Of a stretch of 64,000 nt of DNA, positions 25,306 through 34,477 are shown in pieces. The translations under genes and the position numbers were made by a program. The notes beneath the pieces are model-generated. The model was not told the origin of the DNA. It did not search any database and saw nothing but the letters and a program-made list of their open reading frames with translations. This DNA comes from Pseudomonas fluorescens (GTDB taxonomy: Bacteria; Pseudomonadota; Gammaproteobacteria; Pseudomonadales; Pseudomonadaceae): contig NZ_CABVHK010000001.1 of the NCBI RefSeq assembly GCF_902497785.1, positions 479,578 to 543,577 of the forward strand, read 5' to 3'. Position 1 is the stretch's first letter. Each line of letters begins with the position of its first letter.

Positions 25306-26366
25306 CGTGGAGTCTCATTGGGAACTATGACGGCACGTCCGACGATTTCGCCGCGACGCATTTTGTGCAGGACTTGCGGCACCTCATCCAGTGGGTGGCG
25401 TTGCAAGTGAATCGGTAGGCGACCGGTAGCGGCCAGCGCGATGAGTTCGATCAGCTCGGCCTTGCTGCCGCCGAACGTGGTACTGATCATCGCGCCATAT
25501 GGCAGTGAACCGTTGCGCAACTCGAAGGCGCCGTGTCCGCGCCCGACTACCACGATGTGCCCGAGCGGGCGAATCACCCCGGCGGCCAGGCGCAGAGTGT
25601 CGCCGCTGCCGACGAAATCCAGCACCGCGTCGACCTGGCCGATGCGCTTGAGGAATACCCCGGGGGTCAAATCGGTGGCGTCCAGCACCCGGTCTACCCC
25701 TTGGCTGACCGCCAGCCCGAGGGCCTCGACGCGGGTGTCGATGGCGATGACTTCGGCCGCTGTGATCGCGCCCAGCGCGGCGATTGCGATATGCCCCAGT
25801 CCGCCGACACCGATGACCAATACGCGACTGCCGGGTGAAAGCAGGTGAGCGACGCGCTTGACAGCGTGATAGGCGCTGAGCCCAGCGTCGGTCAACGGTG
25901 CGGCCCTCCAGGGTTCGAGCGTGCCGATGTCCACCAGACAGTCCTGGTGGATCACCACGTATTCGGCGAGCCCGCCGTCATAGCCGCCGCCGTAGATGCG
26001 CCGCGAAGTGGAGCAATAGTTATTCCAGCCGGCGATGCACGCTCGGCAATGACCGCAACCGGGAATGCTCACGGCGCAGGCCTGCCCGACTGTCCAGCCA
26101 TCGACACCCGGTCCGAGTGCGTCGATCCAGCCGGCGATCTCATGGCCGAGGGTCATCGGCAGTTGCACATCGAGGTGCGGGGGCGAGCAGCACAGATCGT
26201 CCAGCGCATGCAGGTCCGACTGACACAGGCCATTGCCGCCGACCCGCAGGCGTACTTCACCGTGGCCTGGAACCGGCACAGGCACTTTGCATAGACGCCC
26301 GCCGTCCTGCCAGTCGAACATGCGAAAGGCCCGCATGGTGCGGATGGGGGTGGGTTGCGTATTCAT
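25302..26366 (-). CDS. Zinc-dependent alcohol dehydrogenase (MDR family)
   Basis: 354-aa medium-chain dehydrogenase. The catalytic zinc site is in NGLCQSDLHALDD and GHEIAGWIDALGPGVDG, the structural zinc lobe is CGHCRACIAGWNNYC, and the NAD fold is VLVIGVGGLGHIAIAALG. It would oxidise an alcohol or reduce an aldehyde. The ATG at 26366 is taken as start. A TTG at 26372 would give the 4-base overlap typical of this operon. It sits between a thiolase-fold protein and a carboxyltransferase and may process a cleavage product. Confidence 0.87.
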   Translation of the reverse strand: MNTQPTPIRTMRAFRMFDWQDGGRLCKVPVPVPGHGEVRLRVGGNGLCQSDLHALDDLCCSPPHLDVQLPMTLGHEIAGWIDALGPGVDGWTVGQACAVSIPGCGHCRACIAGWNNYCSTSRRIYGGGYDGGLAEYVVIHQDCLVDIGTLEPWRAAPLTDAGLSAYHAVKRVAHLLSPGSRVLVIGVGGLGHIAIAALGAITAAEVIAIDTRVEALGLAVSQGVDRVLDATDLTPGVFLKRIGQVDAVLDFVGSGDTLRLAAGVIRPLGHIVVVGRGHGAFELRNGSLPYGAMISTTFGGSKAELIELIALAATGRLPIHLQRHPLDEVPQVLHKMRRGEIVGRAVIVPNETPR

Positions 26367-26368
26367 CG

Positions 26369-27547
26369 TCAATCACCGTTTGCCAACACCAGGGTCATAA
26401 ATGCCGACATCAGCAGCCCGCTGGCCTGGACCAGACAACTGCTGGCATTGGCTACCTGACGCTCGGCGCACTCTCCACGTAGCTGACGCACCGACTCGAT
26501 CATCAGTTGCATGCCGAACTGGCCGGAGTGATTGAAGGCCAACCCACCGCCCGAAGTGTTCACCGGCAATGCGCCGCCGGGGGCTGCACGGCCGCTGCGC
26601 AGGAACGCCCCGGCCTGACCGGGTTCGCACAAGCCCATGGCTTCGAGCGCCACCAGCACGTTGATGGTGAAGGCGTCGTAAATCTGCACCATGCTCAAGT
26701 CCTCGCGCTCGATGCCGGACATCTGTAGCGCTCGCTCGGCGCAGCCGCCGATCACGCCAGGGTCGAGCCAGTCGGTGGAGCCGAGCGGTGTGACGTGATG
26801 CAGGTAGGTGTCGGCGAATCCGCGAATGAATACCGGCGGTTTCGCCAAGGTGCGTGCGCGGTCGGCTTTGGTGAGAATCAACGCACCGGCACCGTCGCTG
26901 ACCAGGCAGATGTCAGCCTTGCGCAACGGATCCGAGATCAGCGGCGACGCCAGGTACTCCTCCATCGTCAGCGGCTTGCGTAACGTCGCGTGTGGATTCA
27001 ACTGCGCCCAGCGTCGTGCGTTGATCGCTACTTCGCCGAGGTCTGCTTCGCTGGCCTGATAGCGATGCAGATACTGCTGCGCGAGCATCGCGTACCAACT
27101 GATCGGGCTAAGTACGCCGTAGGGCGCCACAAATTGCCCCGACGGCGAGCGCGGGTCGGTGATCACGCCGCCCCGGCTGCGACTGTGATCCAGGCGCTGG
27201 GTACTGCCATACGTCACCAGCGCCACTGAGCACAAACCTGCCTCAATGGCAGCCATGGCGTGAATCAGATGAGTAAGCGGCGAGCCCCCGCCCACCACCG
27301 TGCTGTCGACATACCGCGGCGTGATGCCCAAATACTCGCTCACCAGCAGCGCGTTGGCGCGGTCGTCCCAATGGGCGAACACGCCGTCGACATCGGCACG
27401 CGTCAGCTCGGCATCGAGCAAGGCATCGCGGGCGGACCGGCATTGCAGCGAAAGCGCGGTGTCCCCCGGCTGCGCCTTGCCAAGACCGGCCTCGCCGACA
27501 CCGACGATGGCGTAACGGCCGGGCAGAAGGGACGTGTCGAGCGTCAT
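26369..27547 (-). CDS. Thiolase-fold lipid-transfer protein, Ltp2 aldolase-like
   Basis: 392-aa member of the SCP-x/Ltp thiolase-like group. The usual thiolase nucleophile region reads DSTVVGGGSPLTHLIHAMAA and contains no Cys. The C-terminal half shows IYDAFTINVLVALEAMGLCE and NTSGGGLAFNHSG in place of the NEAF and GHP motifs of true thiolases. The same substitutions occur in steroid side-chain aldolases of the Ltp2 type, which need a DUF35 partner, and such a partner gene is present at 29082. Retro-aldol C-C cleavage of a CoA ester is therefore proposed. A non-catalytic or acyltransfer role cannot be excluded. Confidence 0.78.
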   Translation of the reverse strand: MTLDTSLLPGRYAIVGVGEAGLGKAQPGDTALSLQCRSARDALLDAELTRADVDGVFAHWDDRANALLVSEYLGITPRYVDSTVVGGGSPLTHLIHAMAAIEAGLCSVALVTYGSTQRLDHSRSRGGVITDPRSPSGQFVAPYGVLSPISWYAMLAQQYLHRYQASEADLGEVAINARRWAQLNPHATLRKPLTMEEYLASPLISDPLRKADICLVSDGAGALILTKADRARTLAKPPVFIRGFADTYLHHVTPLGSTDWLDPGVIGGCAERALQMSGIEREDLSMVQIYDAFTINVLVALEAMGLCEPGQAGAFLRSGRAAPGGALPVNTSGGGLAFNHSGQFGMQLMIESVRQLRGECAERQVANASSCLVQASGLLMSAFMTLVLANGD

Positions 27548-29073
27548 GGTTGCGGCTCCTGCTCGACAAGTTGCGCCCGCACGTCTTTCTTCAACACCTT
27601 GCCCACCGGACTGCGCGGCAGGCTCTCCCAGAACAGCACCTGCTTGGGTGTTTTCAGGCTGCCGAGTTTTTCCCGGCAGACCGCGATGAACTCTTCGGCC
27701 GTCGCGCTGACGCCCGCCTTGAGTTCGATGACGGCGATGACTTTCTCACCCCAGTCCGGATCGGGTATTCCAACCACGGCGCAATCCATCACCATCGGAT
27801 GCGCCCAGATCACCTGTTCGATCTCGCTCGGGTAGATGTTGAATCCTCCGGAGATGATCATGTCCTTGGTGCGATCGACGATGTACAGATAACCACTTTC
27901 ATCGAACACGCCGATGTCGCCGGTGTGGTGCCAGCCGAATCGTCGCGACTCAGCGTTGGCTTGCGGGTTATCGTAGTAACCCGGGGCGACCAGTTCACCA
28001 CGGGCGACGATTTCGCCACGCTCTCCGGACTCGACAAACCGTCCTTCCTCATCCATCAGCGCCACTTCGCAAGCGCCGGTCGGACGGCCGGCGGAACCCA
28101 GGTGTTTGCCGTCACGCATATGATCTTCGCGGGTCAGTATCGTGATGACGCCTGGCACCTCGGATTGGCCGTAGGCCTGAACGAACACCGGTCCCCACAA
28201 CGCGATGCCTTCGCGCAGTTTGTCCACGGACATCGGCGCCGCGCCGTAGATCACGTATTCCAGTGAGGAGCAGTCGCGGGTTTTGGCCGCCGGGTGCGAC
28301 AGCAGACGGTAGATCAGCGTCGGCGGCAGGAACAGGTGCGTGATGCGTTCGCGCTCGATGGTTTCGAGCACGGCACCCGGGTCGGCGGACGGCGCGATAA
28401 CGTTACGCGTACCAAAACTCGAAAGCGCCATGGCTGTCGCACCGGCGGCATGGGTCAGCGGTGCCACGACCAAATGCGCAGGGCTTTTCGCTGGCGGCAT
28501 GAACTGGTTGCTGATGCGGTAGCAGGCCAGCAGGGCGCGATGGCTTTGCATGATCGCTTTCGGCCGACCGGTCGTGCCACCCGATGACTTGATCAGCGCG
28601 GTGTCGTCGAGGGACTGGCGCACGGTGCAGCGCTGGCCGGCATGTTCGCGGCACCACTGGGCGATGCTCTGCCCGTCGACGGGTTCGTCCAGGCCGATCA
28701 CGGTTTTGAGGGTCGGCACGCCGGCGCGAATGCGCTCGGCGTGTTCAGCGTATTGGGAGTGCAGCACCAGCACGGACAGCTGGGTGAAGCGCATGAACCA
28801 GATCAGGCTGTCGATCGAATCACGGGCATTGAGCGGAACGAAGGTTGCACCTGCGCGCAAGGCGCCGAGCATGGCGACGAAGCTCAATGGATGGTTGGGC
28901 GCCAGCACACCGACATGGGGGGAGCTTAGTCTCAGCAGCGCCAAGGCATGGCCGATGGCATGGGTATCGGCCTGAACCTGGGCGTAGGTGAGGCTGAAAC
29001 CGGTGCCTTGCAGGCAGATGTTATCCGGGTGGCGATCGGCGCCGGCATCGAAGTGGTCGGTAATCATTTCCAT
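27544..29073 (-). CDS. Acyl-CoA synthetase (AMP-forming), copy 1
   Basis: 509-aa ANL-family ligase that would activate a carboxylic acid to its CoA thioester. The phosphate loop SSGGTTGRPKA is near residue 165, the mid motif YGQSEVPG, the hinge VDRTKDMIISGGFNIYPSEI and the catalytic Lys in PRSPVGKVLKKDV. The start at 29073 (MEMITDHFD) removes an arginine-rich lead overlapping the DUF35 gene. It overlaps the thiolase-like gene by 4 bases. The substrate is unknown, and a second ligase of the same family is encoded at 35484 under the same operator type. Confidence 0.87.
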   Translation of the reverse strand: MEMITDHFDAGADRHPDNICLQGTGFSLTYAQVQADTHAIGHALALLRLSSPHVGVLAPNHPLSFVAMLGALRAGATFVPLNARDSIDSLIWFMRFTQLSVLVLHSQYAEHAERIRAGVPTLKTVIGLDEPVDGQSIAQWCREHAGQRCTVRQSLDDTALIKSSGGTTGRPKAIMQSHRALLACYRISNQFMPPAKSPAHLVVAPLTHAAGATAMALSSFGTRNVIAPSADPGAVLETIERERITHLFLPPTLIYRLLSHPAAKTRDCSSLEYVIYGAAPMSVDKLREGIALWGPVFVQAYGQSEVPGVITILTREDHMRDGKHLGSAGRPTGACEVALMDEEGRFVESGERGEIVARGELVAPGYYDNPQANAESRRFGWHHTGDIGVFDESGYLYIVDRTKDMIISGGFNIYPSEIEQVIWAHPMVMDCAVVGIPDPDWGEKVIAVIELKAGVSATAEEFIAVCREKLGSLKTPKQVLFWESLPRSPVGKVLKKDVRAQLVEQEPQP

Positions 29074-29081
29074 GGTGGCGG

Positions 29082-29498
29082 CTAATCCAAAAGAATGAAC
29101 TGGGGCAGCGTGCAGGACTCGCTGACGGACTCGAAACAAACGCCGACGCGGGCGCCGATGGCGATGCGATCCAGGTCGCAATCGAGGAGGTTGGCCAGCG
29201 TGCGCACCCCTTCATCGAGGTCGATCAGCGCAACGACATAGGGCAACCGCGCTTCGAACGCCGGCGAGGGCGCAATCCGGCAGACCGTGTAGCTGTAGAC
29301 GCGCCCATGACCGCTGGCATTGATCCACTCGAGGCCGTCGCACAGGCACTCCAGACAGAACGCTCGCGGGTAGAACTGGCAGTGGCCGCAGCCGGTGCAA
29401 CGCTGGATCACCAGCCGTTGTTCCTGGGCGGCCGCCCAATAGGCGGCCGTTTCGGTGGTGGGTTGCGGCAAGGGCCGTGCAGGAAGAGGAGTCGACAT
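29082..29498 (-). CDS. Zn-ribbon OB-fold protein, DUF35 (ChsH2-like)
   Basis: 138-aa DUF35 protein with an N-terminal rubredoxin-like zinc ribbon (CTGCGHCQFYPRAFCLEC, four Cys in two CxxC pairs) and a C-terminal OB fold (GRVYSYTVCRIAPSPAFEA, LPYVVALIDLDEGVR). Proteins of this family bind acyl-CoA and form complexes with thiolase-fold enzymes, including Ltp2-type aldolases. Its partner here is likely the gene at 26369. The ATG at 29498 has GGAAGAGG upstream. It ends 8 bases before the ligase start. Confidence 0.88.
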   Translation of the reverse strand: MSTPLPARPLPQPTTETAAYWAAAQEQRLVIQRCTGCGHCQFYPRAFCLECLCDGLEWINASGHGRVYSYTVCRIAPSPAFEARLPYVVALIDLDEGVRTLANLLDCDLDRIAIGARVGVCFESVSESCTLPQFILLD

Positions 29499-29505
29499 GG
29501 CAGCC

Positions 29506-31005
29506 TCAATGAGTACGCAATTCGAAACCGGCCATGGCGATGTGCACATGACGCTGTTCAGGAAGCCTGGCCAGACCGGCGATCAGTTCGTGCAGTGGAC
29601 GACGCACGCTGAAGGTGTCATCGATCACGGTCGGTACGAGCCCGGTGATTTTTTCGTCGCCGTACATGGCGCGCAGCAGCAGTTCGTCATCCGACAGACC
29701 GGGGTAGCGACGACGCAGCTCCGGAACCCGTGGCGACAGCACTGGCGGCGTTTCAGCGACTTCGCGGGAGCCGTTGGCCAGTACGCGATACTTGACTTCA
29801 GGATCGACCGGCAGCGGCAGCGCACCGAAATAGCCGCAGACATACTTTTTCACTTCGTCCGGCACCACTTTATAACGCTCGCCGCTCAGCACATTCATCA
29901 CTGCCTGCGCGGCGATCATGGCGGGGAAGGGCGTGGCCATGACCGGTGAGCCCAGTTCCACGCGGACGCGGCCGATCTCCTCGAGCACCACCGGCAGCTT
30001 GTCGGCGATGCCGGCGAGTTGCAGTTGCGATTGCAGATTGGACATGGCACCGCCGGCATATTGAGTGACGAAGTGCGCCGGGTCGTATTCCGCCGGGACA
30101 CCCACGGGGAAGCCGTTCTCTTCGGCGATCCCGGCGAGATAGTCGCCGACCTCGTCCGCCGCACGGTCATCGAAACTGACCTCGAAGCCGATTTCGCGCA
30201 GATTGCGCGCCAGCATCTGTGCCGAGGGCCCGGCATTGCCGTTGGCCAGCGGATCGACCGAACACAGCAAACGGTCGGCGCCGTGCACAGCGGCTTCGAT
30301 GGCCACCAGCGAACCGGTAGCATTCAAGCAATGGGTCAGCACTTCCAGCGGTCGGTCGCCGATCACGGCTTTGATCGCCGGCACAATGCTGCGTACCTGC
30401 TCCACGGTCAGGCTGCCGCCGGCGTCGCCGAAGGTAAAGGCGTCGATGTCGAAGCGCTCGATGGCCTCACGCGCCTTGGCGGCGTAGAACGGCGCGTCGT
30501 AGCCTGGCGCCAGGTTGTAAATCATCGCAAGGTTGGTGGTCGCGCCGAGTCGCTTGGCGGTGGTGATCGATGGCACCAGGTTATCCCAGCAGTGCAGGGA
30601 GTCGAGAAAACCGATGTCACGCGCACCGTTGGCGATCAGGCGTTCGACGTACAGCTCGCTCAAATCGTCCGGCTCCGGGTAGAAGCTGCGCAGCATATTG
30701 CTGCGCACAATTGCGCGCAGCGGCGTGTGGCGGATGCGCTCGGACAACAGGCGCAAGCGCTCCAGCGGGCTCTGATTGAGGAACAGCACGCTGGCGTCGA
30801 ACTGCACCAGGGCAATGGCTTCAATCGCATCAAATCCCAGGGCATCCAGGCGCTCGGCCATCGGCAACATGTGCTCGGTGCGCATGCGCGTGGCCCACAG
30901 GCATTGGTGCGCGTCGCGCAGGGTAGCGTCGACCAGCTGGATACGCCGGCGTTTGCCGGTGCGGGCGAATTCTGCATTGACGGTTTCGCGTAGTTGATTC
31001 AGCAC
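29506..31005 (-). CDS. HMGL-like carboxyltransferase homologue A (altered active site)
   Basis: 499-aa TIM-barrel protein related to oxaloacetate decarboxylase alpha, pyruvate carboxylase CT and transcarboxylase 5S. The family start is clear (VDATLRDAHQCLWATRMR, about 25-42), as is the C-terminal conserved domain (GGAMSNLQSQL, EEIGRVRVELGSPVMATPFP). By eye alignment, the carbamylated Lys of the IKDMSG motif is replaced by Gly (TFGDAGG, 191-197), and the metal HxH motif reads HCL (225-227). It starts with GTG at 31005, with AAGGGG upstream, and follows homologue B after 3 bases. Both may form one complex, and the reaction is open. Confidence 0.8.
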   Translation of the reverse strand: MLNQLRETVNAEFARTGKRRRIQLVDATLRDAHQCLWATRMRTEHMLPMAERLDALGFDAIEAIALVQFDASVLFLNQSPLERLRLLSERIRHTPLRAIVRSNMLRSFYPEPDDLSELYVERLIANGARDIGFLDSLHCWDNLVPSITTAKRLGATTNLAMIYNLAPGYDAPFYAAKAREAIERFDIDAFTFGDAGGSLTVEQVRSIVPAIKAVIGDRPLEVLTHCLNATGSLVAIEAAVHGADRLLCSVDPLANGNAGPSAQMLARNLREIGFEVSFDDRAADEVGDYLAGIAEENGFPVGVPAEYDPAHFVTQYAGGAMSNLQSQLQLAGIADKLPVVLEEIGRVRVELGSPVMATPFPAMIAAQAVMNVLSGERYKVVPDEVKKYVCGYFGALPLPVDPEVKYRVLANGSREVAETPPVLSPRVPELRRRYPGLSDDELLLRAMYGDEKITGLVPTVIDDTFSVRRPLHELIAGLARLPEQRHVHIAMAGFELRTH

Positions 31006-31008
31006 AAA

Positions 31009-32406
31009 TCACCCCTTGCTGTGTTCGAGATGGATGGACAGGCCTGGGCCTGTGACACTCAATACGCTGTAGTCGGGCCAGCGTTGCAGCAGCCCGTGGG
31101 TCAAGGCTTGCTCGGGTGTGCGTAATTCGTAGTGAAGTTTTTGCATAGGCTGCAGCGCACGGCAGCCGCACACCAGCGCCGCCAGTGCTTCTTCAGAAGA
31201 AGGCAAGTTGGCTGGACGGTCAGGGTGGGCGACAGCGCCGATACGTTGTTGCACGCTCAGCAGCGACGTGTTGATCGGGCCGTAGCAACCCTGCAGCCAG
31301 CGGCGCAGTGCTGGCTGCAACGTGGTGAAGCGTGGGCTGGAATCGAGATGTTCCAGCGCCTGCCGTGCGATGGCGTGTGCGAACGGTTGCAGCATCGGCG
31401 GATTGCCGAGCTCCTGGCGAATGCGCGTGCACTCTCGGGAAAACTCGAAAAGATCAGTCAGACGTCCGCGCTCGCGCAAGGTTTGCAACGCTTGGGCGGC
31501 GATTTCCCCCGGCAACTGATGTTCGTAGGGAGAGAGATCAAACGCCCATGGCTGGCTTTCGGCAAAGCCTTCCTGATCCGCCACGGCCGCGAGCTGAGTC
31601 TGGGCTTCTGTGATACGGTTCTGATCCGGTGCTTGCAGCGGCAGCTCGAGCAGCGCCGCCGACCGGATCAACAGTGCCAGCGAAGGCGCCGATGCGCCGT
31701 TGGCGACCGCGGGTAACGCAGCATCGAGACGGTCGATCCCGAGTCGAATCGCTTCCAGCGCCACTTGCGGGCCGAGTCCGGTGTGGCAGCGCGTGTGCAG
31801 GTCCAGCGGTTTGCCATCCACGCCACTGCGCAGGGCCGCGAGCAGGCCAGGCAGGCGATCGCAATGCAGCAGGCCCGCTTCGTCTCGCAGCATGATGCGC
31901 TGCGCACCGGTCAGCACCAGGCGTGCGGCACAGGCTGAATAGTACGCATCGCAATGCTCGGGATCGTCCACATAGGGCAGGGCGGCGATGGCGATCAGGC
32001 CGTGGTCCCGGGCCTTTTGCACCGCGTTAGCCAAGCGCGAAAAGTCCAGCAGCGGATCAATCAATACGACTTCGCTGATACCGGACTTCGCCAGCAAACG
32101 CAGCCAGGTGTCCAGCGCTTCACCGCCGAGCACATCCAGTTGGCCGTGGGCGGGCAGCAGGTTGACGGTGGCGCGCAACGGTGTGCCATTGGCGCGCTGA
32201 TGCAACGCGGCGACGCGTTGCAGCGGGTTTTCGTTGCGGCTGATGCATTGCGCGATCACCGCCGGGCTCAACACCTCAATGGCGCCGAGTCGAGCGTGCC
32301 CGAGCGAGTTCATCGTGGCGAGCAGCATCGCGCTGCTCGCGGCGCCTCCCCAGGCAGCGGTCTGACCGTCGCTCAGGCTGACATCGACCAGGGTTGTCAT
32401 GCTCAT
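31009..32406 (-). CDS. HMGL-like carboxyltransferase homologue B (degenerate)
   Basis: 465-aa protein of the same TIM-barrel family as homologue A but more divergent. The first motif is DVSLSDGQTAAWGG instead of D-T-T-L-R-D. The Lys motif reads MLRDEAGLL with Arg174 in place of Lys, and the HxH metal motif reads HTR (204-206). The C-terminal conserved region (FEFSRECTRIRQELGNPPML) is still recognisable. It overlaps the biotin carboxylase gene by 4 bases. It may be a structural partner of homologue A, or have changed chemistry. The family call is good, the function unknown. Confidence 0.72.
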   Translation of the reverse strand: MSMTTLVDVSLSDGQTAAWGGAASSAMLLATMNSLGHARLGAIEVLSPAVIAQCISRNENPLQRVAALHQRANGTPLRATVNLLPAHGQLDVLGGEALDTWLRLLAKSGISEVVLIDPLLDFSRLANAVQKARDHGLIAIAALPYVDDPEHCDAYYSACAARLVLTGAQRIMLRDEAGLLHCDRLPGLLAALRSGVDGKPLDLHTRCHTGLGPQVALEAIRLGIDRLDAALPAVANGASAPSLALLIRSAALLELPLQAPDQNRITEAQTQLAAVADQEGFAESQPWAFDLSPYEHQLPGEIAAQALQTLRERGRLTDLFEFSRECTRIRQELGNPPMLQPFAHAIARQALEHLDSSPRFTTLQPALRRWLQGCYGPINTSLLSVQQRIGAVAHPDRPANLPSSEEALAALVCGCRALQPMQKLHYELRTPEQALTHGLLQRWPDYSVLSVTGPGLSIHLEHSKG

Positions 32407-33812
32407 GAGCGCTCCTTGGCTTGTTTCAACGCCTGTTTGCGGGCAGGTACGAAGACGTCTTCAACCCAGCGTGTGGTGACGAGGCCGGCGACGAAGTCCG
32501 GGTGGTCGAGCACGGCGTGATGGAAGCTGGCGGTGGTCGACAGGCCCACGACTTTCATGTCTTCCAGCGCCTTGCGCATCAGCACGATGGCTTCGCTGCG
32601 AGTCGGCGCATGCACGATCAGTTTCGCCAGCAGGGAGTCATAAAACGGTGGCACGGTGGCGCCGCTGTAGCAGTGGGTATCGACCCGCACGCCTTTGCCT
32701 TTGGGCGGTTGCCACTCGCTGACCTGGCCCGGGCTAGGCAGGAAGTTGCGGTCCGGGTCTTCGGCGTTGATCCGGCACTCGATGGCATGGCCGGTCAGGT
32801 GCACGTCAGCCTGGGTGAACGACAGTGGCAGGCCGGCAGCGATGCGGATCTGCTCGGCGACCAGGTCGAAACCGGTGATCATCTCCGTCACCGGGTGTTC
32901 GACCTGGATGCGGGTGTTCATTTCCAGAAAATAGAATGTGCCGTCGCGGTCATCGACCACGAATTCGATCGTGCCCGCACCGAAATAGCCGACATTTTTG
33001 GCCAGACGTACGGCGCACTCACCCATGTGCTCGCGGGTTTGCGGCGCCAGGCTGGGAGACGGAGCTTCTTCGATCAGTTTCTGGTGACGGCGCTGCGTCG
33101 AGCACTCACGTTCGCCAAGGTGCACCACGTTGCCATGGCGGTCGCCCATGATCTGGATTTCGATATGGCGCGCCAGTTCGATGAATTTCTCGACGTACAG
33201 AGTCGGATCGCCAAAGGCTGCTTGTGCTTCCGAGGAGGCTGAACGGAAAGCGGCTTCGGCTTCTTCGTCGTTGCGCACGATGCGCATGCCGCGTCCGCCG
33301 CCACCGGCCGTTGCCTTGAAGAGCACGGGATAGCCAATACCGCTGGCGATGCGGCGGGCCGTCTCGGCATCGGCCACGGCATCGGAACCCGGCACACGCG
33401 GCACTTCGGCCTTTTCGGCCAGACCGACGGCAGTGATTTTGTCGCCCATCGAATCGATGATTTCGGCCGATGGACCGATGAACACCAGCCCGGCGTCTTC
33501 GCAGGCCTGGGCGAAATGCGAGCGCTCGGACAGGAAGCCATACCCCGGATGGATCGCATCGCAACGGTGTTCCAGCGCGGTGCGCACCAGCAGTTCCGCG
33601 CACAGGTAACTTTGCGCCGCGGGCGCCGGGCCAATGATCACGTACTGGTCGGCGAGGCGGGCGGCCAGGCTGTCCACGTCGGCTTCGGAAACGGCTGCGA
33701 CCGATTCGATGCCCAGGGTTTTGCAGGCACGCACAATGCGTACAGCGATCTCGCCACGGTTGGCGATCAACACCCGGCGAATGTCGCGGGTTGCCACGGG
33801 AATGCTGCTCAT
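32403..33812 (-). CDS. Biotin carboxylase subunit
   Basis: 469-aa AccC-type enzyme that carboxylates carrier-bound biotin with ATP and bicarbonate. The biotin carboxylase N-domain starts RRVLIANRGEIAVRIVRA, the ATP-grasp domain has KATAGGGGRGMRIV and FLEMNTRIQVEHPVTE, and the C-domain has GHAIECRINAEDPDRNFLPS. The start overlaps the carrier gene stop by one base (TGATG). It is a second copy beyond the housekeeping accBC that every pseudomonad needs and serves the local carboxyltransferases. Confidence 0.93.
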   Translation of the reverse strand: MSSIPVATRDIRRVLIANRGEIAVRIVRACKTLGIESVAAVSEADVDSLAARLADQYVIIGPAPAAQSYLCAELLVRTALEHRCDAIHPGYGFLSERSHFAQACEDAGLVFIGPSAEIIDSMGDKITAVGLAEKAEVPRVPGSDAVADAETARRIASGIGYPVLFKATAGGGGRGMRIVRNDEEAEAAFRSASSEAQAAFGDPTLYVEKFIELARHIEIQIMGDRHGNVVHLGERECSTQRRHQKLIEEAPSPSLAPQTREHMGECAVRLAKNVGYFGAGTIEFVVDDRDGTFYFLEMNTRIQVEHPVTEMITGFDLVAEQIRIAAGLPLSFTQADVHLTGHAIECRINAEDPDRNFLPSPGQVSEWQPPKGKGVRVDTHCYSGATVPPFYDSLLAKLIVHAPTRSEAIVLMRKALEDMKVVGLSTTASFHHAVLDHPDFVAGLVTTRWVEDVFVPARKQALKQAKERS

Positions 33813-34279
33813 CAGCGAGTCTCCGGTTCGATAATCATCAATAACTGGTCCCGCTGAACCATTTGCAGGTCCTGGGCGACGATGCGCACCACACGTCCGT
33901 TCACCGGGGAGGCGAGGGTGTTGAACAGCTTCATGGCCTCAACCAGGCACAGGGGGGCGCCGGCCTCTACGGTGGCGTTTTCTTCAACAAATGACGGTTG
34001 GTCGGGGCTGGGTTTTCGATAGAAGGTGCCCATCATGGTGGCGCGCACCGCGACCTGACCGGCGGTCACTTCAGGTTCGCTCAGGGCTGCCAGGGCGGGC
34101 GCCGGCTGCGCCATTTTTGTCGGCGTTGTGCCTTGCACCGGTTCCAGCGAACGCTGCACCGTGCCGGACTTGCTGGCCGTCAGCGTGGTGTCGCCGACGC
34201 GGACTTCCAGGAAGTCCAGATGCCGGGTGTGGTCCAGTATTTCCAGGATTCTTCGTGCTTCTTTATGTGTGAGCGACAT
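33812..34279 (-). CDS. Biotin carboxyl carrier protein (AccB-like), catabolic
   Basis: 155-aa carrier. The N-terminal part is helical (KEARRILEILDHTRHLDFLE), followed by a Pro/Ala linker and a biotinyl domain with the target Lys in VEAMKLFN (near residue 116). MGTFYRKPSPDQPSFVE is the AccB-type beginning of this domain. It is the first gene of the nine- or ten-gene minus-strand operon, directly downstream of a palindromic operator at 34338-34356. Confidence 0.92.
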   Translation of the reverse strand: MSLTHKEARRILEILDHTRHLDFLEVRVGDTTLTASKSGTVQRSLEPVQGTTPTKMAQPAPALAALSEPEVTAGQVAVRATMMGTFYRKPSPDQPSFVEENATVEAGAPLCLVEAMKLFNTLASPVNGRVVRIVAQDLQMVQRDQLLMIIEPETR

Positions 34280-34337
34280 GCCTCAGGGCCTCTTGTTGTT
34301 CGAATTGCCTTGACCGATAAAAACATCCAAACGTAGG

Positions 34338-34356
34338 ATTGTCAACAATCAGACAA
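34338..34356. promoter_or_regulatory. GntR-type operator, copy 1
   Basis: ATTGTCAACAATCAGACAA, containing the inverted repeat ATTGT-CA-ACAAT. Seventeen of 19 bases recur at 35457-35475. TTGT-N2-ACAA palindromes are common operators of FCD-type GntR regulators, one of which is encoded at 34708. This copy lies in the 198-base divergent region and could control both the minus operon and the biotinyl-gntR pair. Confidence 0.78.
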
Positions 34357-34477
34357 TGAAGTAATGTGCTGACCATCACCCGGGACGTTTGCGCAGTACT
34401 TGATAGCAAAAGCGTAGCGTGCGGCAGCCGCAAGCCCGGCGATTTCAGAAAACAGTGGTGTTTTGGAGGGGGCGAGA

